From: an uncultured Fibrobacter sp.
GTDB lineage: Bacteria; Fibrobacterota; Fibrobacteria; Fibrobacterales; Fibrobacteraceae
Reading direction: 5' to 3'
Length of the DNA stretch: 64,000 nt
NCBI GenBank assembly: GCA_946413655.1
Contig: CAMKLO010000011.1
Coordinates: 1-64,000, forward strand
Shown here: piece after piece, positions 25,201-32,056 of the stretch
Numbering within the stretch: position 1 is the first letter of the stretch
How the letters are laid out: each line of letters begins with the position of its first letter
Translations under genes and position numbers: made by a program
Notes under the pieces: generated by a model
Database searches by the model: none
What the model saw: only the letters and a program-made list of their open reading frames with translations
What the model was told of the DNA's origin: nothing

Positions 25201-25365
25201 GATGATAAAATCTTGCGTGGTACTTTCCCGTGGAGTATTGCAGTCCCGATGCGGAAGCATTTTATAAATGGTATGACGCCGAATACTTGTTCGTGTGAAG
25301 ATAACGTCAATAACGGATATGGCGGCCTTGAAATTGGTCAAACATTTATCATAAGGAAAAAATGA
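22228..25365 (+). CDS. Baseplate J-like protein (Afp11/Pvc11-like)
   Basis: About 1045 aa, the largest cluster protein and the main baseplate wedge. The middle is fast-evolving beta-rich sequence; the C-terminal third has ETLYHRNRCVCPADYERIILERFSDVYKVKCFPHV and the NVQVINPFFDKLQVRCNVKL block typical of eCIS baseplate J proteins. The start is uncertain: ATG at 22228 is preferred, TTG at 22213 is possible; neither has a well-placed ribosome site. Its stop overlaps the next gene's start (ATGATG), so the two are coupled. Confidence 0.88.
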   Translation: MSSNFFQIQDGLSQRTREFPELVKSFFSMDSMSEKSILELMKKYARENGSPHFFDNVNLSKVVAMMNNEADGETDPAVALYAVCAKLMGRVRENINEFPDRRIDFYYHKILKEQKRDPEGDHAFVTFDVDNEKVSCWLFRGTRFSAGENSDGESVEFESVDNVHINDVKVEKIFTVSCASGYPVMQSEIPVYVPKELSERMLKPCPLFGLTRSNEVLEGSTFSNVGLCVSNRIFYMSSGVRNVKLNLLFVPSSLQNTVIEYKQGNASAFSAAFTNAFKLSLTTENGWLDIEDYKVGCKNLDSECPENQITIEFTLKDTDPAIVNYNSEIHGGEYRSCHPVLRLLLNPRKSRSLWHAFKNVKLQRVCVSVDVSKCRDIAVSNEYGPASTLLPVLPFGAIPQVGSSFIVGCKEICGKKMNAFNIHGKWCGLPNSKDFSEWYSQYENPPHNSDFVVSLSGLYGGTWLPSDNNEITCKLFNSVHENSNDSTVEGYGYIESKKISTDFKISFNNIVRSRTSEIIPNDDNFMYSPMMKDGFFKMKLIAPSKAFMHNEFSKTVCNSFLTQVLKKKSADVMPNQPYTPSLEDLYVDYSSFADILFSSNESHESDSIFFLHPFGYSKKESFAVKNGALYLGLSYNGKPKKVNLYFMLNRDSAMRFNGNAQFFWSYLGPLGWTSLPAKNRLADSTADFTSSGIVTVDLPSDMVKESHLMPGGYYWIRIMPCDDSWRECSRLLTVFAQTVEVKRVSGFENGRFLKRCRAHTIKELTKSIAGLSNVYQFEESFGGKIRESESKMRIRVAETLYHRNRCVCPADYERIILERFSDVYKVKCFPHVKIDETTGSCDFASPGNLLVVPIPSMFNDGSFQWDPCLKGSVLRSIREFLQSHISGIANVQVINPFFDKLQVRCNVKLRRSENEGEILLDLNRKINCFISPWFPKTNGITKHFGWSLDKASLKSYIESLDYVERVGDDFTLMKIASADEQKFLVNLFENTDDKILRGTFPWSIAVPMRKHFINGMTPNTCSCEDNVNNGYGGLEIGQTFIIRKK

Positions 25366-26189
25366 TGTCTGGACAAAATATGGAATATTTTAAGTTGTGT
25401 CGTAGCGAACTGAAGGAACGCTTTAAAGCAGGACGCATGCCGACCGAAGAAGACTTTATGGGCCTGATTGATTCCATGGTGAATTCCATTGACGAGGGTT
25501 TTGATGTCTCCGAAGAAAATGGCCTAGAAATCAAACAGAAAAAAGATAGCGGTTGCTTGGCTAGCTTCTTTTCGAATTTGGCGGAAAATAGACCGCAGTG
25601 GTTTATGAATGTTCGCAAAAATAGCGAAAGTGGGGGATCTTCCCTGCATCTTAAATCGTCGAACATGAAAGCTGAGGAATCGGCGATAACGCTTGAAAGT
25701 ACGATTGCGGACGATGAAACTGGCGGGAAACCGCAATTGCGTATGGGCGTTGGCCGTGCATTTCCGTCGTGTGAACTGGATGTCGATGGCTTGATTGCGT
25801 CGAAGGGCCGAATCGGTTATGAAGATGAAAAGTTCGAAGTTGTCGCTGACGGAGAATGGCATGACGTGACTGGTGTGTTGACGGGGTGCCAATGCTTTGA
25901 AATAATGGCTGGCGTGGGGGGGATCGAAGGCGATGGACGTTTTGCGCTTGCCCATGCGATTGCCGTGAATGTTTTCAATAGCCATCCGTCCGTGAATCTG
26001 ACGCAATCGTATAGCGGTGGGCGAGGGGCTAGAATCGACATCCGCTGGCATAAATGCGAAAACAAGTTTGAATTTACGCTCCAGATGCGAACTCATGGCA
26101 AATTTGACAACGAGGGACAAATCAAGGTACGATACCGCTTGACCAAGCTCTGGTATGATACGCAAATGCTCGGATCCATTGTTAAATGA
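25362..26189 (+). CDS. eCIS cluster protein of unknown function, possible tail fibre/baseplate part
   Basis: 275 aa, not recognised as a named family. The N-terminus (EYFKLCRSELKERFKAGRMPTEEDFMGLIDSMVNSIDEGF) resembles the helical N-terminal segment of tail-fibre or tip-attachment proteins; the rest contains a mid-region like an intramolecular-chaperone or adhesin spacer (LRMGVGRAFPSCELDVDGLIASKGRIGY) and a beta-rich C-terminal domain. That build suits a fibre or receptor-binding part in place of Afp13, but this is inference from position and pattern. It overlaps both neighbours by 4 bp. Confidence 0.65.
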   Translation: MMSGQNMEYFKLCRSELKERFKAGRMPTEEDFMGLIDSMVNSIDEGFDVSEENGLEIKQKKDSGCLASFFSNLAENRPQWFMNVRKNSESGGSSLHLKSSNMKAEESAITLESTIADDETGGKPQLRMGVGRAFPSCELDVDGLIASKGRIGYEDEKFEVVADGEWHDVTGVLTGCQCFEIMAGVGGIEGDGRFALAHAIAVNVFNSHPSVNLTQSYSGGRGARIDIRWHKCENKFEFTLQMRTHGKFDNEGQIKVRYRLTKLWYDTQMLGSIVK

Positions 26190-27541
26190 GTACGATTGAA
26201 TCCATAACCATCTCCCGTCAAGAGACGAGAGCGTTCGATTATGCGACTCTACGGCAAGAGGCCATAGAGCTTTCGCAAAAATTGAGCGGAAAAATCTGGA
26301 CCGATTATAATGCTCACGACCCAGGCGTTACGATTCTGGAGCAGATTGTTTTTTCGTTGACTGAACTCGGTTATAAGACTGGATTCGACATTGAAGATTA
26401 CCTTTGTTCGCCAGATGGGGGTATTGATTATGAATCGCAAGCGTTGTTCGATTCTTCGCTGGTGACGCAAGCGTTTCCGGTAACTTTAGACGAATATTCG
26501 GAATTTTTCAAGACTCATGTTTTTTGCGAAAAACCTCAAGACCGTTTGCGTTGCTATCCCAAAGACGTTCGTTTTTCTGTTGACGAAAACGGGTTTTACA
26601 AGGTTGTTTTTTTCATGGCAGGAACATCCAATGAATGGGTGTGCGATTGCATTTTTTATGAATTTTGGATGCTGTGGCGCAAGTGGCGCTGCATGGGCGA
26701 TCATGTTTTGGATCTGCGTATCAAGTGGATGGGGGGCGACCTTAATTTTGTAGAAAATAATGAATTTGTAGATGATAAGATCTTACCAAAGGGCAAACAT
26801 CAGGATTGGATGTTCTTTTCGCCAATTATTGAACTTTTCCCCACGATTTACAGGGAAGGGGAAAGTGCCGAAGCGCTAAAGAAATATCTTGCACCGATTG
26901 AATTTGTATTTAAAAAGTTTACCCATTTGCTGGATTATTTTCCGCAACTATTTTCTGTTTGTGGAAATCTTCCGGAATTTGCCTCGACGAATAGTACTGA
27001 TTTGACAGAATCTGTAAAGAAAAATCTGGAACGTTATGACCTTGCCTTGAACCAGATGCTAGCCATGTTTGGGGTCCGTTTCCCGAAGTTGGGTTATATA
27101 ACCTTGTTAAGGCGGGTGCGTTGTAAGGCCCAGTTTTTACGGGAACTCCCTAAATTGTTACAATACCGTTCAGGATTTTCTTGGCAACGCCGCATAGAGC
27201 TGATGCTTGGCATTTTACATGATGATTTGGATAAAATAAACATTTTTAATGTCGATGGAGTTTTTGCAAACGAAAGAGCGGGGCGTGTTCATATTGTGTT
27301 TTTTCATGGAACGGAACTAGATGTAGAAACGACTTGCAATATAGAACGTTTTGTCTGCAAAGAAATTCCTGCTCATTTATTACCGGTTGTTTATTGGGTG
27401 CCTAAACAGGAATGCAAAGATTTTGCTGAACTTTTCAGTGAATGGGAAGACGATGCTCCGATGAAGCAGGATATGTCACCACGGATGATGGAATGGCTTG
27501 AAAAACATAAAGAGTTTGTTTCGAAGAGGGCTTGGATATGA
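26186..27541 (+). CDS. Afp12/Pvc12-like baseplate component
   Basis: 451 aa. The N-terminal block WTDYNAHDPGVTILEQIVFSLTELGYKTGFDIEDYL is the landmark of this baseplate family (D-Y-N-x-H-D-P-G-x-T-I-L-E), which shares the baseplate-J N-terminal fold and forms the second wedge subunit with Afp11. The C-terminal half is poorly conserved. ATGA overlaps on both sides put it in strict translational order: fibre-like protein, this protein, then the tape-measure family protein. Confidence 0.85.
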   Translation: MSTIESITISRQETRAFDYATLRQEAIELSQKLSGKIWTDYNAHDPGVTILEQIVFSLTELGYKTGFDIEDYLCSPDGGIDYESQALFDSSLVTQAFPVTLDEYSEFFKTHVFCEKPQDRLRCYPKDVRFSVDENGFYKVVFFMAGTSNEWVCDCIFYEFWMLWRKWRCMGDHVLDLRIKWMGGDLNFVENNEFVDDKILPKGKHQDWMFFSPIIELFPTIYREGESAEALKKYLAPIEFVFKKFTHLLDYFPQLFSVCGNLPEFASTNSTDLTESVKKNLERYDLALNQMLAMFGVRFPKLGYITLLRRVRCKAQFLRELPKLLQYRSGFSWQRRIELMLGILHDDLDKINIFNVDGVFANERAGRVHIVFFHGTELDVETTCNIERFVCKEIPAHLLPVVYWVPKQECKDFAELFSEWEDDAPMKQDMSPRMMEWLEKHKEFVSKRAWI

Positions 27542-28626
27542 GTGAATCACTGAATCTCGTTGACGAAATGACCTTGAACATTGATGTGAATGGTTCTCAT
27601 TTTTCTTTTATTTCGGAACATGAGCTTTACGAGTTTGCTCATGGGGCATTGATTAAAATGCTTGATGAAGTGTTGGACGAAATGGAAATAGAAGATGATG
27701 TGGTACTGGATTCGTTGACACTGGATTTGGACGTGAACGATAATGGTGATATTTTCCGCCAGATTGTAGATGGTTTGCGTAATGCACTCCAATCGAAGTT
27801 AAGGTCTGTGGTGTGCAATGCCCAAAGCAAGCCTATTACGAATATGCTTGCGGATATTTATAGACAACATTTGCCGTTGGACAAGTCGAGTAATATAGAA
27901 AGAGAACTTGATGCTCTTGCCGAAAGATGGATGCAGGAACATGATGGTCAATTGTTCAATCCGCTAGTCTTTTCGGAGTCCGTTATCAAGGCCATGCATG
28001 CTGAATTTCCGAATGTTGACGTGCAGCAGATTGCATGTACGGTTTATCAGCGGATTTTGCAGTTGAAAAATGCGAAAAAAATACAGAACATGCGTGAAAA
28101 CGGTACTTCTGCGGACACAATATACTTTGAAGTCGCTGATTCTGGGTTGGTATTGCTTTCTCCGTACATTCCAATGTTGTTTGAACGTCTTGGCTGTATT
28201 CAAAAAGGGGCTTGGGTATCAGAAGATGCGAATCGCAAGGCCCTCTCGGTTCTTAAATTTGCCACGTTCGGTAATTACGGTGAACCGCCCAAAAATGCCG
28301 CTGTGATGAACCTCCTTTGCGGATTCCCGGCGACACCAGTGTTTTATGTGGATGAACTTCCAAAACTTGACGATAACGAAAAAGAATTGATTGAGGGGCT
28401 TCTCAAGGCGGTTATTGCAAACTGGGCCGCCGTGGGGCACATGTCGCCAGACGGTTTGCGTTCATCTTTTTTTGTGCGACAGGGGAGAATTGAGGCGGAT
28501 GGAGCGACGGACTTGCTCACGGTAGAAAAGAAAACGTTCGATATTTTGCTGGACAAACTCCCGTGGGGATACTCGATAATAAAGCACCCATGGATGCCAA
28601 AGGTTTTAAAAGTCAAGTGGAGATAA
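27538..28626 (+). CDS. Contractile injection system tape-measure family protein (CIS_TMP, Afp14-like)
   Basis: 362 aa. The C-terminal domain is a clear CIS_TMP match: DSGLVLLSPYIPMLFERLGCI, then LKFATFGNYGEPPKNAAVMNLLCGFP, AVIANWAAVGHMSPDGLRSSFFVRQGRIE and FDILLDKLPWGYSIIKHPWMPKVLKVKW. In Afp/PVC this gene position sets tube length, but the N-terminal part here (DEMTLNIDVNGS) is short. The ATG at 27538 overlaps the preceding stop (ATGA); TTG at 27532 is not needed. A repeat-bearing gap of 107 bp follows before the ATPase. Confidence 0.92.
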   Translation: MSESLNLVDEMTLNIDVNGSHFSFISEHELYEFAHGALIKMLDEVLDEMEIEDDVVLDSLTLDLDVNDNGDIFRQIVDGLRNALQSKLRSVVCNAQSKPITNMLADIYRQHLPLDKSSNIERELDALAERWMQEHDGQLFNPLVFSESVIKAMHAEFPNVDVQQIACTVYQRILQLKNAKKIQNMRENGTSADTIYFEVADSGLVLLSPYIPMLFERLGCIQKGAWVSEDANRKALSVLKFATFGNYGEPPKNAAVMNLLCGFPATPVFYVDELPKLDDNEKELIEGLLKAVIANWAAVGHMSPDGLRSSFFVRQGRIEADGATDLLTVEKKTFDILLDKLPWGYSIIKHPWMPKVLKVKWR

Positions 28627-28733
28627 AAAGCATGTCCCTCCGATCTAAAAAGCTGGTCATCCCCGACCTGAAAAGCATGTCATTCTGGAGCGAAGCGATA
28701 GAATCCATAAAGGGTAAGTAATAAGGATAAGCA
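28627..28733. repeat. GTCATTCTGGAGCGAAGCG repeat inside the cluster
   Basis: The only sizeable gap in the structural cluster. It contains catgtc-type pieces and gtcattctggagcgaagcga followed by gaatcc, the dispersed intergenic element family. A ribosome site (aaggataag) lies at its right end. Confidence 0.7.
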
Positions 28734-30068
28734 ATGAATCAGAATTTGACAGACGAAATCGAATGGTGCAAGGCGGTCATTGACATGCGTTTTTCGCAGT
28801 ACTTTTCTGCTGACGATAGCGAAGAGAAAAAGTTGCAAGTCGAAATGCTTGCTCCGCCTGAACTTGACGAAAGTTCTCCGTACGGTCGCGTTGTCACCCA
28901 GTTCGGTTTTGGCTTTTATGAGCGGCTCGTGATGGCCCTTGCCCTGTTGCCGCACCTTTGTCCGCAAGCTTTGGATGCATTCTTGTTGAACAACCGTACG
29001 CTCGGTCGCCCTTATACGGAGTTTGGCGGCTGGCACGGAAAAAGCCATTCTGGATTCTTGCCGACGTGCGAAACGGCGTTGTTCCTTTTGGCGGGTAACG
29101 ATATCGAAAAGCGTTTGAAGATGATGGCCATGTTCGAAACTGTTGCCCCGCTTTTTGTGGAACGCATTTTGCAACTCGAATACGGTGAACCGGGCGAACC
29201 CGCGAATTCGGCGGCTCTCCGCATATCTTCGGAATACTTGCAGTACTTTACGACAGGCGTTCGCAACAAGCCCGACTTTAGCATGCATTTCCCGGCAAAA
29301 CTCATCACGACGAACTTGCAGTGGGATGACCTTGTCTTATGCGAAGATACTTTGGACGACATCAACCAGCTTTTGACGTGGATAGAGCATTCCGATGTCG
29401 TTTTAGATGATTTCGGACTCCGCAAAAACCTCAAACGCGGCTACAGGGCTCTGTTCTACGGCCCGCCGGGCACGGGCAAGACGCTTACCGCGACGCTTAT
29501 TGGTGCAAAGGTCGGCATGGACGTTTATCGTATCGATTTGTCGCAAGTTATCTCGAAGTACATCGGCGAAACCGAAAAGAATTTGTCGAACATTTTCGAC
29601 CAGGCGGAACACCGCAACTGGATTCTCTTTTTTGACGAAGCCGATTCGCTTTTTGGCGCTCGCACGCAGACGAGCAACTCGAATGACCGTGCCGCGAATC
29701 AGGAAATTTCTTACCTGTTGCAACGCGTCGAAGATTTCCCGGGCATCGTAATTCTCGCGAGCAATCTCAAGTCGAACATTGACGAAGCTTTTTCGCGAAG
29801 GTTCCAGAACGCCATCTATTTCCCGCTCCCCGAACCCGAAGAACGCATGCGACTTTGGTCTAACATTTTCGCGAAAAAGTCCGTGCTCGCCGACGATGTT
29901 GATTTGAATATTTTTGCAGAAAAGTACGAGCTAGCTGGCGGTGCTTTGACGAACGTGGCCCGCTACGCCGCCCTCTGTGCTGCACAGGAAAACCGCAAAA
30001 AAATTTGTAACGATGATATAGTCAAAGCCTTGGCTAAGGAACTTCACAAAGAAGGAAAAATACTATGA
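28734..30068 (+). CDS. AAA+ ATPase of the injection system (Afp15/Pvc15-like)
   Basis: 444 aa. An alpha-helical N-terminal domain (about 1-215) precedes one AAA+ module: Walker A GPPGTGKT at 243-250, Walker B ILFFDEADS at 297-305, sensor/arginine-finger region DEAFSRRFQNAIYFP. The single-module FtsH/ClpX-like type is the regular eCIS ATPase, thought to assist assembly or cargo loading in the cytoplasm. It overlaps the next gene (ATGA), which ties that membrane protein to the system. Confidence 0.95.
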   Translation: MNQNLTDEIEWCKAVIDMRFSQYFSADDSEEKKLQVEMLAPPELDESSPYGRVVTQFGFGFYERLVMALALLPHLCPQALDAFLLNNRTLGRPYTEFGGWHGKSHSGFLPTCETALFLLAGNDIEKRLKMMAMFETVAPLFVERILQLEYGEPGEPANSAALRISSEYLQYFTTGVRNKPDFSMHFPAKLITTNLQWDDLVLCEDTLDDINQLLTWIEHSDVVLDDFGLRKNLKRGYRALFYGPPGTGKTLTATLIGAKVGMDVYRIDLSQVISKYIGETEKNLSNIFDQAEHRNWILFFDEADSLFGARTQTSNSNDRAANQEISYLLQRVEDFPGIVILASNLKSNIDEAFSRRFQNAIYFPLPEPEERMRLWSNIFAKKSVLADDVDLNIFAEKYELAGGALTNVARYAALCAAQENRKKICNDDIVKALAKELHKEGKIL

Positions 30069-31531
30069 AAATAAAACTCCCTCTTATAGGTGCTATAGTT
30101 TGCTTTTTTATCGTATTTTCGTTTGCGAATAGTGACCCGATGAGCTATTATCGGGTATATCAGGATTCTCTTGAACAACCATTGCCTTCGTTTGGGCAAA
30201 ACGTTTGTGGATGCAGCCACAAAGAAGAACTTAATGGTGAAGTGATTGGATTTTATCCGTATTGGTATGCTGGTGATACGACCAAGTGGGTTGATTTCGA
30301 AGGGATTACACGACTAGCTTATTTTGGTTTGCGTGCTCTCAATGATGGCTCTCTTGCGATGCCTTCAGGCGATTCTGCTTTTGCGCATTTGAATAAAGAA
30401 GAAAATTATGAATTTGTTAATGATGCTCATCGTCATAATGTTCAAGTTGATTGGGTTGTGACTAAGGATGATTGGGATTCCTTGAAAACAGAAAGGGAAA
30501 GAAAAACTTTTTTTGATAAATTGTCAAAAGATATATATAAACTTTTGAATTTTAAGGTGAACTCCTATTTTCAACGTTTCGTGAATACCTTTACCTTTTA
30601 TACCGATGAGTTCGAAAATCGCGGCGATGGTGTGACCTTGTACTTTAAAAATTTCCCAATAGACAGCGATGCGACACAAGCTTTTAATATATTCTTCGAT
30701 AGCTTGAAAACGAACCTTGAGAAGAAAAATGCTTATGTCCATGTAAATCTGATGGTGAATCGTGTGGATTTGTCTGTAAATAAAGGAATTTATAGCTACG
30801 AAAATTTCTTGGATCGAAATAAAAGTTCTGAAGATTCGAAAAAAATCAGTAGAAAGCAAATCAGGGAAACTGTAAAAAATTATCTGTTTGTTGTAATGGA
30901 TGAACCTGTTTCCCGAAACAAGCAGGTTCTATTGAATGATTTGGATTTGCAGTTGGAAGGGATGGCTCGACGTAATATGTTGCATGCTCTTGTACCTTTT
31001 GCTTGGCTTGATAGCGTAGAGTGGAAACAGTTTGCTGTAGATGCCTTGTATTATAACGATACCTATTACAATATAGGACTAGCACCTTATGCGACACCTC
31101 TTAGCGCTTTAGCCTTAGATACATGCGATGAATCGGGAAATCTCGGAAAATGTATGCTTAAGTATTTCGAAAATGAAGAGGGTGATGGCTTGCGTCAGGG
31201 GAGTTTCTCGTCGTTTGTTTGTCGCTATCGTTGGATGTTTCGCTTTATGAATATTTTTACATTCTTTGTCGCAATTGGAGTGTTGATTGCTTATTTTTCC
31301 TTGTACCGCGTGGCAGATTTTTTCAATAGCCGCTTGGCGTTACTGCTCGGGATTGTAGTCGCTCCGTCGGCAATCATGATGACTCTCATCTCTCGTTTTG
31401 ACCCTTTTGTGGCCGAGTATCGCGGTACATTTGGGCTGATTCCCATCCTCGTTTTACTTGTGACCGTTATCGCTATCATCTTGATTCAAGTTTACCGCAA
31501 GAACGATCTCCCCAAACGCCGAGGAAGATGA
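30065..31531 (+). CDS. Membrane protein with degenerate GH18-like domain, coupled to the eCIS ATPase
   Basis: 488 aa. A signal peptide (about 1-22) is followed by a GH18-like TIM-barrel region (EVIGFYPYWYAGDTTKWVDFEGITRLAYFGLRAL; about 55-350) and three membrane helices at the C-terminus (about 390-481). The catalytic DGxDxDxE strand reads DGVTLYFK at 188-195: both inner Asp and the acid/base Glu are replaced (T191, Y193, K195), so hydrolysis is not expected. It starts inside the ATPase stop (ATGA), which suggests a job in the injection system, such as an envelope anchor or glycan-binding receptor; that role is inference. Confidence 0.75.
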   Translation: MKIKLPLIGAIVCFFIVFSFANSDPMSYYRVYQDSLEQPLPSFGQNVCGCSHKEELNGEVIGFYPYWYAGDTTKWVDFEGITRLAYFGLRALNDGSLAMPSGDSAFAHLNKEENYEFVNDAHRHNVQVDWVVTKDDWDSLKTERERKTFFDKLSKDIYKLLNFKVNSYFQRFVNTFTFYTDEFENRGDGVTLYFKNFPIDSDATQAFNIFFDSLKTNLEKKNAYVHVNLMVNRVDLSVNKGIYSYENFLDRNKSSEDSKKISRKQIRETVKNYLFVVMDEPVSRNKQVLLNDLDLQLEGMARRNMLHALVPFAWLDSVEWKQFAVDALYYNDTYYNIGLAPYATPLSALALDTCDESGNLGKCMLKYFENEEGDGLRQGSFSSFVCRYRWMFRFMNIFTFFVAIGVLIAYFSLYRVADFFNSRLALLLGIVVAPSAIMMTLISRFDPFVAEYRGTFGLIPILVLLVTVIAIILIQVYRKNDLPKRRGR

Positions 31532-31677
31532 TGTCATGTAGCATCGTCATCCTGAGCAACGCGAAGGATCCAGTGAAGTCTTGAAAATGCGTGTTACCCC
31601 GGCCTTCGTTCGCGACTTTCATCCTGGAGCGTAGCGATAGGAACCAAAACATTTAACAACAACATAAGGACAACCCC
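31532..31677. repeat. TCATCCTGAGCAACGCGAAGGATC repeat before the cargo locus
   Basis: gtcatcctgagcaacgcgaa plus ggatccagtgaa, and a second fragment tcatcctggagcgtagcgat. This is the boundary between the structural genes and the cargo genes. The ribosome site aagga for the next ORF lies at the right end. Confidence 0.75.
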
Positions 31678-31902
31678 ATGACCTCCACATACACACAAAA
31701 ATCCGACGCCATCCAACGCATGGCCGCCCACAACGCCGCAAGCATCATGGACTCCTCAGCCCAGGGCGCAAGCCTCCAACGCAAAGCCGACATGATGGGT
31801 AGTACCATCCAATGCGAAGGCCTCGAAGATGAAGAATTGCCCGCCCAAGGCAAGTTCATCCAGCGCGAAGCCATCCCCGACGAAGAAGAGGAACTCGCGT
31901 AA
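31678..31902 (+). CDS. Short leader-only relative of the DUF4157 cargo proteins
   Basis: 74 aa with an aagga ribosome site 7 nt upstream. Residues 1-37 match the leader of the two full cargo proteins (YTQKSDAIQR..., then SIMDSSAQGASLQRKADMM; shared Y-x-Q-K, DSSxQ and SLQ). The rest (ELPAQGKFIQREAIPDEEEELA) is the Gln/Glu-rich linker style of eCIS DUF4157 proteins. The DUF4157 core and any toxin tail are absent. It may be a decayed cargo gene or a small cargo/filler in its own right. Confidence 0.7.
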   Translation: MTSTYTQKSDAIQRMAAHNAASIMDSSAQGASLQRKADMMGSTIQCEGLEDEELPAQGKFIQREAIPDEEEELA

Positions 31903-32056
31903 CAGTCATCCTGCCTCAGCTTCGTCATCCTGAGGGCGAACGCCCGAAGGATCCAGTAAAATCTTGACATTGCATGCAGTTCTGCTGTGGCTTTGTCATC
32001 CTGAGCGAAGAACCGAAGGTTCGTAGTCGAAGGATCTCTACAAAAAGGAATATCCC
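31903..32056. repeat. Dispersed TCATCCTGAG repeats between cargo genes
   Basis: Two elements: tcatcctgagggcgaacgcc-cgaaggatcc with mini-hairpin GGGCG-aa-CGCCC (31934-31945), and tcatcctgagcgaagaaccg-aaggttc with GAACC-gaa-GGTTC (32010-32022). Ribosome site aagga precedes 32057. Confidence 0.8.

Noticed and set aside
15009..31531. Contractile prophage or R-type pyocin
   Set aside because: No head, terminase, portal, integrase or lysis genes; the AAA+ ATPase, DUF5908-type, CIS_TMP and DUF4157 proteins are eCIS markers.
30065..31531. Active GH18 chitinase
   Set aside because: The DxDxE catalytic residues are replaced by T, Y and K at 191, 193 and 195.
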